Origin: Kwoniella bestiolae CBS 10118
Taxonomy: Eukaryota; Basidiomycota; Tremellomycetes; Tremellales; Cryptococcaceae
Direction: 5' to 3'
DNA: 64,000 bases
NCBI RefSeq assembly: GCF_000512585.2
Contig: NC_089241.1
Location: forward strand, 7,458,001 to 7,522,000
A model generated the notes under the pieces. It made no database searches and was not told the DNA's origin. It worked only from the letters and a program-made list of their open reading frames with translations. Below are positions 37,021 through 48,589 of this stretch, one piece after another (within the stretch, counting starts at the first letter, position 1; each line of letters starts with the position of its first letter). The position numbers were made by a program, and so were the translations under genes.

Positions 37021-39184
37021 CTATTTATCTGTTGCGTCCTCGGAGTTGGGTAGGGAGGTCGGATCTCCAAAAGGCCAGATATTGATCGGGCTCGTCTGAG
37101 AGTCTGCGAAAACAGAACATGGCTACGAACGGCGATGTAATCAGCCGAAGCATTCGGGAAAAGTCGCAAATGACTCACTCCGCTAGCTCTACTCATACGG
37201 AAGTAACTATAGTAGTCAGGAGGAACATCATCATACATTTCCCCCGCAGTGACTCTAGAAGCGGCAGGAGTCCCGCTGCAAAGCTTTTGCCACTCGTCTG
37301 CTGTTGAAGGGATCTTGGCTTCGGAGCCGAACGCATCTTTGAAATCGCTGACGAACTTATCGTTCTCAACCTGCAAATCGGTAGCCAATCTACCAGCCAA
37401 TCGTTGCCATTCCGTCGAAGCCTCTTGATATGCTTTCGCTCTCTCGGAATCATTCGTTACCTCTCCACAGATGGAGATGAGGGCTGCCGCAGCACGATGA
37501 TCTTGATGCCACAGTGAGTGCGAAACCCGTTCGATCCATCTCACGATGACTTTCCCATGAGCGGCATTCGCTCTTTTAGCGATGTATTCGGACGCCTCCA
37601 GCTCCTCGTTCCATTTTGCTACTTGATCGGCATGTAACGCGTTCATATGCGTAGTCATGATTTCCGGTAGAGTACTTCTCACTTCGTCGAGGACATTCTC
37701 AATCCTTTTCAATTCAGCTAAGCCTTGCTCGTCATCCGATAGCGCGGTTCGCAGTTTAGGGATCTCGGTGGGAGCGCTATTCAGACATGCCACTTTTCTG
37801 TCCAAGTCTTTCAGGTAACAAATGGTTGGTGTACCCTCTTGACCCCCTGCTGATAAGATCTTCACGATATCGAGAGGATATTTCATGGAATCTTGATCGA
37901 TCGCTTTCCACTTCTCTTCACCCTTGAAAAAGGAGATACTCGGATGAGTAATAGAGTGTCACTTGGCCTCATCCCCCTTTTCAAGCGTATATTCTGGCAT
38001 GATCTGACACACAGGTACAGCATTAGCCCCAGTACCAAGTTCATACCGCACTCTCGTGTCCCCGATAAGCTTCTTCTGGTGTCGGGACCAAATTTGGTTC
38101 CAATCAGAACCGGATTGGGGTATTTCCACTTCGGTCCCATATCTACCGTGAAACTTCTCTAGAAAATTGGTGTTCTGACATGCATGGCTCTCAACGATAT
38201 TTTCGGTATCATCCTCTAATCGTATCACGCGAGCTGCAACCTCAGCTATTTTTTCGCTTTCCAGCATGCTCGATCGACTGATCATGTCGTATTCGAGCTG
38301 ATTGAGCTTCCGATAAGCTTGGAATCTAGCAACGTCTGTTTTGCTCTTGAGAAACCTCCGCCAGTCCTCTTTTACAGTCAGATCAGCCGGGGTACCGGAG
38401 GTTGCATTCGATGAGATAGTATCCATTAATTGACTCTCTGGCTCTATTTCGCGCGATTGGATCAGTTCCCAATGAGGTTCAGCGCTATACCTTCCAAAGC
38501 GGCTTCAGCTCTGAGGACCAATCTCATCTCTTCCTTCAGGGCCGATTCTTTCTTCTGAGACTTCCTGTACAGACATTCAGCATACATTTGGATTTCTGGA
38601 ATTTCCGATTTCCGAAGCTTCTCCAACTCCAGGTTTTCTTGTTGGTTTGTTCTTTTAAAGGTATGCCATCGCTCTTCAACGTTGCGTGCCAGATCGGAAA
38701 ATCTTTTTATGGAGTCTCCGAATTTGTTGACATACCTTTCAGTTTCATCGACGTAACTCTTGGTAGGCAGCCTTTTCCCCTTGAAGATCATCGCTGCTTT
38801 CACTGAGATCGTGTCTTCCTCTGATGCTCTGGACATGCCATCGTCACGATTCAGGATGGGTATAGAAGGATGGATGACTGGTTCGTATGGATCATCGCTA
38901 TCTGCTTTTTTGTAGGACGGCTTGAATCGAGTTATCAGCTTCTTATTGTCACCCTTCAAATGCGCAAGACTGGAGCGGGTGATATTGCTCTCGCCGGAAT
39001 TCCCCACTGAGGATTCAAACATTTTAAAGGAGTTGGGATCTGATGCGTAGTCGTGATAATAGCTCACACTCAGTATCAGTACTGAAATATCCCAAATTTC
39101 GAGGTCAGACGCACACGAGCTCACCTTGTATGACGGCAGCGGACGTGTAACGGGCGATTCGTTCTGTATCAATAATAACGGCAA
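37021..39184 (-). CDS. J2: paralogue of J1 with an in-frame TGA
   Basis: About 680 codons, related to J1 across its length. Visible parts: FKMFESSVGNSGES, YEPVIHPSIPILNRD, a long helical region, then FHGRYGTEVEIPQSGSDW, HPSISFFKGEEKW, DEVRSTLPEIMTTHMNAL and FKDAFGSEAKIPSTADEW near the end. Two introns can be placed with confidence: GAAG|GTATAG ... AAATAG|AG (near 38460) and GGA|GTGAGT ... TCGTAG|CCA (near 37160-37105), the latter giving a C-terminus PCSVFADSQTSPINIWPFGD and the stop at 37021. The frame holds an in-frame TGA at 37959-37961, directly before the conserved HPSIS segment. The first exon (ATG 39184) probably needs another intron near 39120-39060. Function unknown; apparently a recently disabled or mis-sequenced member. 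Confidence 0.55.
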
Positions 39185-39769
39185 TGAGGGGCCAGGGGGA
39201 GATAGTGGTATATGGATGTCCAGTCGTCAATCGGGAATATATATATATACATACCATTCCCTGGAAGTTTTGGTTTGCAGAACAAAGTCGTTGGCGGAAA
39301 GACGTCATGTGGCTTGCATGATGACATGACGAATGAAAGGACGCAATGTTTCTTGCGTGTCAGAGATATCTCCCCAGGGCGGGGCCAACAAAGGACGTAG
39401 CAATCGTTCTCCAATTTCGACTCGACGGAGAAGCAAGGTCTGCCACGCCGTGCGCACGTTCCACTCCTGCGTGTGGCAGGATGAGATAGGCCAAATGCTG
39501 AGAATACATCAACATGCTCGTGATAAGCCACGTTTCTTGGTCGCAAAGGCTGGGCGTCACATGAATCGCTCTGGAAGAAGCCGCTCCGCTTCGCCGCATG
39601 GAGTTACCCGAAAATTAAAATAGTCAATCGGGTCCATCATTGCTCCCTCAAGCTTAGCCCTGAGGCTCATAATTCATTGTCAAACACGATGTTAGCCGAT
39701 CAACCTCTTCTTGCTGACAAAGCACGGCTACTCATTAAACATCATGAGCATTCATGGGCATATCAACCT
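39185..39769. other. Spacer between J2 and TRM6
   Basis: About 585 bp. A TA-rich stretch lies at 39236-39252. Open frames on both strands (up to 125 codons) overlap each other and show no domain, so I annotate no gene. Confidence 0.4.
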
Positions 39770-42342
39770 CTAAGGTTGCTCGGAGATGCTCTCTTCCTCC
39801 ATCGATCCTGCCTCGACTCCAGTTTCGCCCTCGATCTCGGCCTCATCCGTCCTGTCGTTCTCACCCGAAGGAGTCTCCTTGCCCGACTGCTTTCCCGTCT
39901 TACGTCGCTTAAACCGAGAGTGAGATTCGGGCTGGTATTTACTTGGGTGGCTGTGTTAAAAGTTATGTCAGCTGTGTGAACTTGTTATTTCGGAACATGG
40001 TGGATTTCCAAAGTTTATTATCGGAAGATCGTCCTTCGCCTCTTTCCGAATATGGTGGATTCCCGAAATTTCATTTTCCGAAAATCGTCCTTCGCGCCTG
40101 TTCATTCGGAGCCGGAGAACAAACGGGAAGGACTATGAAATAGGTCACTCACACTCTTATAGCGGACCATAACCACCCGCCCGTCGCACTGGTATTCATC
40201 ATTGGGTGAGTCCTACCCGGTAACACCTGGTACGTTCTCTCCCAGGATTCCGATAACGTATCATGCAAATAATGCGGGTCTTTCTTGGACCATGCTAATA
40301 ACTCCGCTAGGACTTGCAAGTGCGGAGAGTACACTACGATTGGTGCGGAACCTATTAAGTATTGGGTGAGGAAGGAGAGGATGGAGATTGGGGATAGGGA
40401 TGTGGCGAGGATGAGGCTATGAGCGGGTTTGGTGATCAGCTACGGCTAGTACGGTAATTGACAGAATCATGAATGACGCAGACTCAGACTCACCCATCCC
40501 ATCCACCCATATGCAGTTCGTCCCTTGTAGCATTCAGCTCCGCAACCTGAGCATTATGCTTGCGCAGCCTCTGAGCGACTTTGGCGGGTTTGGCATTATC
40601 GTCTTCCTGTGGTGGAGGGGCTGCGAGCGTGGGGTATTAGCAACGATCCCATCTTCGCATATATTACTTCCCGAAGCTGACAGACCAGCACTCACGCCTC
40701 TCATAATCCTCCTGGGCCTCCATCCAATTCAACCATTTAACCTCCTTCAATTCCCGCTCACTGATATTCATAGATTGCAGTATACTCCAAGCAGGCGGTG
40801 AATCGCTGTTGTTGAATGATAGTATCTTTCCTTCACTGCCCATCCTCTCTAATATCGCGGCGGTCACCAAGCCACCCGTATCATCCACTACGAGATATCG
40901 ACCGCCTGGACGGATGTTCGCCATGTTCAGTAATTGGGATAGGGTGTCTACTCTGAGGTGGAGGATTGAGGTGGGGGATCTCTCGGAGTAGTGATGTATG
41001 ACGTTGGGTAGGGAGGGCGAGAGGGGATGGACGGTTGTTGAGAATCTGAGGATGTAGCGACGGATAAAATCAACGGCCGTACATCTGTGTCGTGAGGTTG
41101 ACGTCACTCACTTCTTCTCCTTCCTCCGCCTCCATTTCTCCTTACTAAATTCCGTTTTCAACTTGAACATCTCATGCGCTTCTTCCTGCTTCTTTATTAT
41201 CTCTTCTACCGACATTCCCTGAGATCGCAATTCGGCGATCTCCTCGTGCGACAGCGTCTGTTTCTCCAATTCCGGTAGATCGTGTATATGCTCGTTGGTT
41301 TCCTGGATGTCGTCTGGGACAACAGGGTGGATTAGCTCATCGATATTCTTCGGATGATCATTGCGTAGACGGTGGATACGGAAGTTCATGGCATTCGTCT
41401 AAGGAGTTTACCGCAAAGACTCTTCCGCAAAGACTCTTCCGATAAAGGCTGAAATTCCATATAAACCACGTCTTATTGCCTGATCAGACAAGATGACGGG
41501 ATGATTTTCAGTCCACAATCGTGTGAGCTGTACAGATCTAGCCAAAAGCTACGCCCAAACGCCTTCGATCCTCTTACCACAAACCTCCGTAATGATTCCA
41601 TGTATCGTCGTTGACGTTTTAATAGTAGGAGACTTCACTTACCCACAACGGCCTCCAAAACATTCTGTCTCTTCAAAGGCCTCAACACATTCTTCCAACC
41701 TGGATTACTCTTTACATCACTTCCATTCTCCTTTGATTTCCCCTTTTTGCTCTTATTTGATTTCCCATTTGCCTGTTGATTCTCCTCAGGCATGAACGGC
41801 AGAGGGGTGCTGCTCCCCGATGCGGAGGGTCCACCGATGATTTCGTATGTTATGTCGTAGTGTAGTCCTAGGAGTTGAGAGGAGGGGAAAGCACCGTATT
41901 TTCCTAGTTGGATGAGGCTGTATCAGGGGATATATCAGTATTGTATATCGTATATTACTGAAATTCCCCGGTTCATCATCGTGAATGTATTTACACGATC
42001 ACCTCGAAACAGGTACCATAAATGATGTCTTCACAAAATCTTACAATTACTAAACACCACTTACCCATTCTTCTCCACGGTAATAACCTTGATAGCATCA
42101 CTAGGCAGCCTCAACATAACCGTATCACCCTCTTTGATCCTCGTCAATCGTCTCAGTATCACCTCGGATAGAGGCTCTAAAGGTTCATCATCGTTCTTCC
42201 GCTTCTTCAAAGGTGGAGGTTGGTTTTTGGTCTCTACTGAAGGTTCTCGTTCAGCTGCAGGGGCAGGATCTACAAGCATGGCTTCCGCGAAGGCTGATAT
42301 GGCTATTGCCTCGGTCGGTTGTTGTACTTCGGGATCGCTCAT
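39770..42342 (-). CDS. TRM6: tRNA (adenine-58 N1) methyltransferase non-catalytic subunit Trm6
   Basis: Trm6 (Gcd10) binds tRNA and, with catalytic Trm61, makes m1A58, needed for stable initiator tRNA. Exon 1 (from ATG 42342) has an acidic leader, a PPPLKKRKND basic patch and the beta-barrel start IKEGDTVMLRLPSDAIKVI. The next exons give LIQLGKYGAFPSSQLLGL, YDITYEII, an insert rich in Lys/Ser, RPLKRQNVLEAVV, then QTLSHEEIAELRSQGMSVEEII and KTEFSKEKWRRRKEKK. The Rossmann-like domain follows: MANIRPGGRYLVVDDTGGLV, AAILERMG, then WERTYQVLPGRTHPMM and GGWLWSAIRV. The last exon is a basic-then-acidic tail (SRFKRRKTGKQS ... EEESISEQP). The intron after VLEAVV is about 300 nt, long for this genome. 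Confidence 0.88.
39991..40105. repeat. Imperfect 55-bp direct repeat inside the last TRM6 intron
   Basis: Two copies start at about 39991 and 40046. Each reads CGGAACATGGTGGATT (or CCGAATATGGTGGATT), then a TTTCATTTTCCGAAAATCG-like segment and ATCGTCCTTCGC. They lie in the intron before the Trm6 C-terminal tail exon, which spans about 39963-40155. Confidence 0.6.
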
Positions 42343-42687
42343 TTTGCTGTCTGTCTATTGCTTCAACGGTACCGATTAGATATATATGAGAGGTGAGTTA
42401 TATCTTGCAAATACACAAATGGAAATCTAATCTCAACACTAATCTCGAATGAATAGTAGTTGGGATAAAATGGGAATAAATAGTGACACAAAATATACAA
42501 GTGTACCACTTTACCTCGGTATCCACGTTGCTGCATAGCGACACTCACCAAATGACGAGTGACGCGTAGCAGATTCAACCAAGCATCTATGCGAATACTG
42601 TGCACAATTGTAACCTTTCAACCTATAAATCGTCTCACATTCAACGAGCTCGAAAGTAAACAATCACATAGCTCATACCCACCCACC
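42343..42687. promoter_or_regulatory. Shared upstream region of TRM6 and YIF1
   Basis: About 345 bp between two divergent start codons. AT-rich near TRM6, with no specific site I can name. Confidence 0.35.
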
Positions 42688-44141
42688 ATGGCATCCCCAC
42701 CCTACATGTCCTCCCGCTCCCCACCCCCCTTACAACACCCCAAACCGACCCATCCCGCTTACCCACCCCCCGAGCCTCCTCAAACACCTACCGGAGGATC
42801 AGCCCACTCCTCACCCTACTCACAGGCCCAGCGTATCTCCCAGGACGGGTACATACGATACTCCTCTCCACCGGTGGGCGAGCAGCAGCAGCAGACCACC
42901 GGCTCGTCAAGCTCATTCAATACCTATGCACCTGGGGGAGTTCAGAACCAACGAGCGGGATATCCTGCTGGAACGCCCGGTGTAGGGGTGGGACCTGCTC
43001 CCGGCCCACAGGGGTATAGTACGATGAATGCGAATGCGTATGGGACTTGGCCGGGGATGAACGATGCGACTGCGCAGATGGGGGTGCAGTTTGGGAAGAG
43101 CGCTGTAGCTGCTGGGCAGGAGTATGTGGAGAAGAATGTGGGTCTGGACTTTTCCTATTATACATTCTGCTCTGTAACGCAACTGCGAAGGGATGGTTTT
43201 GCGTTCTATAGAATGATAATCACTGACGGTATGCTGCCATAGTTTACTCGATACCTTCCCTTACATCTTATCAAAGTATCATTCTCCGTCACCAACTCAT
43301 ACGTGCTCAGCAAATTACGATTGGTCCTCTTTCCGTGGAGACATAAACCTTGGTCTAGGCAGGTTAAGCGGTCTTCTGAAAACGGTGCGATGGAGGGCTG
43401 GCAAGCTCCTAGGGACGATATCAATGCTCCCGATTTGTATATACCCAGTGAGTACATGACCACATATCACGATCACAATCAGACAATATATAATGGTTTC
43501 AGTCTGATATCCTAAGTTTCAAGACAATATACTCATATCCTTCTTTGCGTGTAATAGCAATGGCCCTAGTAACCTACACCCTCCTCTCAGCCCTCGCCTC
43601 AGGTCTTCAATCCCGATTCCACCCCGAAGTCCTCGGTCTCTCCTTATCAAAAGCCCTAGCAGTGGTCATCCTCGAATTCTGCGCCATCAAACTAGGCTGT
43701 TATCTCCTTGATGTACGAGGTGGAGGTGCCTCGGGAGTAGAGCTGATAGGGTACGGAGGGTACAAGTTTGTAGGTATCATCGTGGTGATTATAGTCAGTA
43801 TGTTGGGTTTTGGGAAATTGGTCTGTGGTGGGGTATTTGTTTATACCTTTGGGGCGAATGCTTTCTTCTTGGTGAGTCTGCGTTTCTCATCTCCCTCCTT
43901 TGGTTGTTCGTACAACGACAAGGCATATCAGACATATGAGCGCAGGGGGATTCGATGCTAATTTGTTTGCTTTCATTCTCGACTGCAGCTGCGATCACTC
44001 AAATACGTCTTACTTCCCGACGCATCGGTATCGACCGTCACCACTACGTTGTCTCACTCTCAACGATCACGACGAGTTCAGTTCCTGTTTTTCATGGCTA
44101 TGAGCCAGGTGTTATGGATGTTCTGGCTTTCAAGAGTATAG
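42688..44141 (+). CDS. YIF1: Yif1, Golgi/ER Yip1-interacting membrane protein
   Basis: Yif1 forms a complex with Yip1/Yos1 and Ypt GTPases in ER-to-Golgi vesicle traffic. The N-terminal 110 residues are a Pro/Ser/Gln-rich cytosolic segment. The conserved core then reads GVQFGKSAVAAGQEYVEKN, a spliced junction to FTRYLPLHLIKVSFSVTNSY, LRLVLFPWRHKPWSRQ, APDLYIPTMALVTYTLLSAL, and four or five membrane helices (LVTYTLLSALASGL, ALAVVILEFCAIKLGCYLL, FVGIIVVIIVSMLGF, VFVYTFGANAFFL, FLFFMAMSQVLWMFWL). The FPWRHKPW and DLYIPxMA motifs are characteristic of the family. Four introns are apparent. Stop TAG at 44139-44141. Confidence 0.9.
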
Positions 44142-44841
44142 AATGAGGAGCGTAGTTGGGTAGATGGGAAAGCTGGAGACGCCGCTTCATGCATGATTTG
44201 ATATCGCTATCATACCTATACAACGTCGTCAACGCAAATATGCAAATATACATTCATATTCCTACTGTTCACCTTTGGAGTACTAGTATATATAGCCTCG
44301 ATCGTCCACGTGGAAGGTCATGTGAAATTGATTCCGTCCAAGGGTTTTGTTGGATGGTCTAGGCGTCAGGGTGTAGTAGTAGTAGTGGTAGTAGTTGATT
44401 TTCTCGTCACCACCATCCCAACTGCGCTTGGGCATTTTCTTGGAATTACGAGTAAAGTTGTGAACAGTAGTAGTAGTGAAGAGTATCATCTCATATCATC
44501 CACTGTCATTCATAATCACTACTCGTCAACATACAATCAGTCAAGCACACGATGACTCACACTGGAGCCTGATCAGCTCATCGATAGCGCGGTATCAACT
44601 ACCAAAGGAAAGAAACCAGAACAGCTTTGGACCGTATCCACAGCCACTTCACTTGGACTTGTGGATTCAACGAGCTTCTGAACAAGAGACACCGCACAAT
44701 AGAGAAATACGGATAGTCTATAAGCATCAACAAAAGTAATCACAACCCTGTAGGCTCACTAATACAGACCAAGCATCCTGCACATCACCTCACTCCAGTC
44801 AATATAACATAATACAACCCAACCCACCCACCCCTCCCAAA
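44142..44841. other. Intergenic region YIF1 to glycosyltransferase
   Basis: About 700 bp with a GTA/GTG trinucleotide stretch near 44373-44397 and a second TAG-type run near 44467-44477. No gene supported. Confidence 0.4.
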
Positions 44842-47800
44842 ATGTCACTCTTCGGCCAAGTCAAGCGCCATACCCCCTCCGCCAAACCCCGTCGTTCACC
44901 TCTCCCAACAACCTCATGGGACGCAGAGAAGAAGTACGACCTCTCCCCCTCTCCCATGCAGATAGGAGGGAGTTACAGTAAATTCTTCAGTGTCATTTAC
45001 GTCCCCTACCCTTCCTTCCTATCTTCAAAATCAGATAATACCAATTCCCTCCTCAACGGAAACTCCCTATCTTCATCCCCATCTCGAACGCACTCTCGAC
45101 ATTCCTCTCTGTCCCATGGACATGGGTATGGAAATAAGTCGAATAACAGGAGATACATCAAGTTGTATATACCTATACCGCCTCGACTGTTCTCCCGGAT
45201 CAACTCGCCTATACGGATAGTACTGCTTCTTGTGATAGGCATTATAGTCGGGTTGTTCTTACTGGGATTCAAGAAACGAGGGAACGGCGGGAGATCAACT
45301 TGGACTCCACCATTCGTTGATCCCGACACGAGGGTGATTACGAGTGAGGAGAGCGCGATGATTTGGGAGTGGGAGTTGTTGAGCGGGCATTATCCCAGTA
45401 CGCAGAGGCGTGAGTGTAGCTTCCATTTGACTGATATTGAATCTGAGTTCCACCTCACTCGGGATATTTAACACCTCATTATACAATCTTCAATGTGTCA
45501 TTTCCTCTACCATCTTTCCTCGATTTACATATCTATCTCCCTCAAGTCATCGCACCAACTAACCCTACTCCCACACAGCACCCGATCACCTCCCCCTCTC
45601 ACCCTCCCTCCACAACCCAATAGTCCCCTCCTCCCTCCTCCCAGCCATAACCACCCCAACCCCACTCGTAGCATACCAGAACCGAAACTCACCATCACAA
45701 CCCGTTATCAACATCGTAGGCCAAGGTCCCGAAAGGACGTATCTGAACGCATGGGATACGAGGGAGAATTCACCTGGGTTCGCGCCTAGGCCTGCTCCTG
45801 GGACGATATTGGATTTGGATTTGGTATTGGAGAAGTGCGATTTTGGGACTAACAAGGTGAGTTTATAGGGTGATCGAATGGATATGTGATGTTTGGTTAC
45901 GCATCGAAAAAGGGGGGTATGAGCGAGGATTAGTTGCGGTGTGGGGAAGAGCGGATCAGATATTGCCATATGGATGAAAGATACACATATGTGGCTTGGG
46001 TACAGAGCGTAGGAGAGAAGAGACGAATCACTGCGTCGTGTGGACCGGGCGAAGCTGCATCATCTAGATGATTTGGACACCCCCATACTCGACAAGCACT
46101 TCCAGCTGACATCATCACCCATACAGTACGTCAGAGACTGCCTCGAATTCCTTCGTATTGGCGGAGGACTAGATACCAACGGTCGAGTACGACGGGGCAA
46201 CTACCTATCGCAGTACAAACAGATGTACTTCGAATCTACCACCCCTGAAAAGCGAAACGACTGGACCCCACGTACCACCTCACTCACAACCCGATCACCA
46301 GACCTTTCTCGAGCACCATTGACTCTACAAAACCCATACCCCGTCTCGGCAAGTTTTGACTCCCGTTCAGCGTGCGACGAGCTGCATCCCAGGATATTCC
46401 ACATGTTCTGGGCCGGGCCATTCACTGACAAACCATATATGGCAGTCATGTCTTTCCTATTCACCCAGAATTTGGGATTGGATAAACCGTTAGACTCTAC
46501 CTCGGATGTAGTCAAGGGAACTTGCAGACCCCAGTTCTGGGTTTGGATCAACCCTGGACCAGCTGCTGCTGTACCCAACCCATCGGCCAAGAGAGAGATG
46601 TACGAGAGTCTAGCTATCAACCCTTGGTCTGCCCCCTTCCTCCATGAGAGGTTTAGGGAGGTGGTCAAGTTCAAAATGTGGAATACGACTGAACAACTCG
46701 ATGGGATCGACGAGCTCAAAGATCACTGGAGGGATATGCAGATATTCAATTCGGGTGGTAATGTCTACAAGCAACAGCAACAGAAGGCTGCGGTACCTAC
46801 CACAACCGCCGAGGAGGCACCAAAGCTAGGTGAATTGTTAGATGAAGTGAACGCAGAGGTTAACGAAAACGAGGAAACTACGGAAGCACCTCAAACTACC
46901 AACAAGCCAAAGAAGAAGGACAGCGTATTTGAGAAAGTCGGTTCATCCTCTGAATCAGACTATGATCGACTCTCAGTGATTCTCTCAGATATGGCTCGAT
47001 TCGTCCTGACCTACCGATTCGGAGGGATCTACCTCGATGCCGATACGCTCTTTTTGAGGGATTGGGAAGAACTGTGGAATTACAGAGGACAGTTCGCCTA
47101 CAGGTGGTCATGGCATCAAAAATATAATACTGCCGTACTGAAATTACATAAGAAATCTGCCCTAGCGACGTTTTTGTTCAAGACTGCCCTGGAGAATGGG
47201 CTGGATTTCCACCCTATGACTGTTTCGCGATACCTCAAGGACGCCGGGTTGGATAAGCTGTTGTTTAGGGTGCCGGACGCGCTGTTCGATCCTGCTTGGT
47301 TGAATATGGAGAGATATCAGAGGGAGAGGCCGCCGTTCCCTTATTTCCCTGAGTGAGTGGATTTGCTTTTGATAATGCAGGGGATTGAAGTGATTTGTCT
47401 GTTTCGGATATGTTGTCAACCTGGTCTGCTGAGGCGGAATCAACAGAGCGGAAGTGGGTCAGTAGCTCGTATGTGGAATTGCTGACATCCTGGTTCTCCG
47501 CTACACTTCAGATTCTCGGTATTCTTCTCAAACGATAAATTCGATACTGCCGGTCCTCAGCCACTGGGATTCGATGGGTTCTTCAGAGGTGCCTTCTCGT
47601 ACCATTTCCATAATTTCTGGTGAGTCGGGATCCCACTCGATGATAATAACCCCCATGGGTTTATCGCGCAACACCTACCAAACCTTGGCTGGATGCATTG
47701 ATGTCTCTCCGTATAGAGATAATGCTGATGTCGTTTCCTTACATTAAGGTGGCTCCCATTCGACCCATCTCGAAACTGGCCAGACCTAGGCCAAAGATTC

Positions 47801-48061
47801 ATCAAAGGTGAAAAAGCCTTACGAGACGCTGCGAAGGCTTCCTCCCTTGAGGGTCAAGCGCATCTGGTAGGTGAAGATGTTGATCTGGATGGGGAGGTGG
47901 GGAAGACAACAGTCGAAGGTGAAGGATTGGTTACTTCTCGAGAAGATATGGATGATGAGCTTGATTTGAGTTGGTCGACGGTACTCAAGAGGACGTTTGA
48001 GGGGTATTTGAGGGGGGAGAGGGCGAATGCTTATGGAGAGTGGTTGGAGTGGGAGGAGTAG
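44842..48061 (+). CDS. Type II membrane glycosyltransferase with DXD motif
   Basis: A short cytosolic tail rich in Ser (about residues 1-125) precedes one membrane anchor (IRIVLLLVIGIIVGLFLLGF), then a large lumenal part, the layout of Golgi glycosyltransferases. Within it HPRIFHMFWAGPFTDKPYMA starts the sugar-transferase fold, and SVILSDMARFVLTYRFGGIYLDADTLF (core YRFGGIYLDAD) supplies the DXD metal/nucleotide-sugar site, as in the Gly_transf_sug (DXD) families that include alpha-mannosyl and alpha-galactosyl transferases. WHQKYNTAVL and FHNFWWLPFD follow. An acidic low-complexity insert (NAEVNENEETTEA) separates the two halves of the fold. The donor, acceptor and linkage cannot be read from sequence. 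Introns after STQR, GTNK, YFPE and FHNFW. Stop TAG at 48059-48061. Confidence 0.82.
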
Positions 48062-48589
48062 GCGGTGTGCAATGATATGGATAAAAGGTTTAAGGATCAT
48101 TTCACGATCTCAAAGGCGGAGTTGGAAAGACAAAGACAAAGAAAGCGATGTGGGGCGTAGTGCTCGATTTTACATTATACCATTTACGAGATAGATAATC
48201 AACATTTAGTTATACCCCGACCTTTTATTTTTTTCTTTTCTTTTCTTCGTAGGTTTGATTGAAAAGTACTTTACATGATGGGTCATTTCTCTTGGAGCTG
48301 GGATAGCTTGCTTGGTCATGGAGATGAGATGAATAATATGTGCATATGATCTGTCTACTCTCAGTTGCGTTTGCGGCCAATTTCTGTCTGATGTACGATT
48401 TATTATGACATGCACTAAGCGGATGAATCCTCCCTCCACTCTGCACGTCCATGTTGCTCATGTTCGACGAATGTTGTTCGTATTCAATTTCCCTCAATAT
48501 CCTCGTTCAGGCTACCCATCCTCCAACTCTACACCTGTCTCGAAACAAAACAAGAGCGAAGAAAGCAGGGAAGAAGCTGTACCTCGAAT
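48062..48589. other. Intergenic region glycosyltransferase to TBCC
   Basis: About 530 bp with a T-rich stretch near 48225-48250. Upstream of the TBCC start there is open frame, but no conserved extension. Confidence 0.35.

Noticed and set aside
37922..37961. Treating the J2 in-frame TGA as part of a 40-nt intron (GTGACA...TTCAAG)
   Set aside because: It would remove the HPSISFF segment that aligns with PSIPxF in J1 and elsewhere in J2, and no clear branch site is present.
39169..39546. 125-codon minus-strand open frame between J2 and TRM6
   Set aside because: Overlaps several open frames on the other strand, no recognisable motif and no codon pattern like neighbours.
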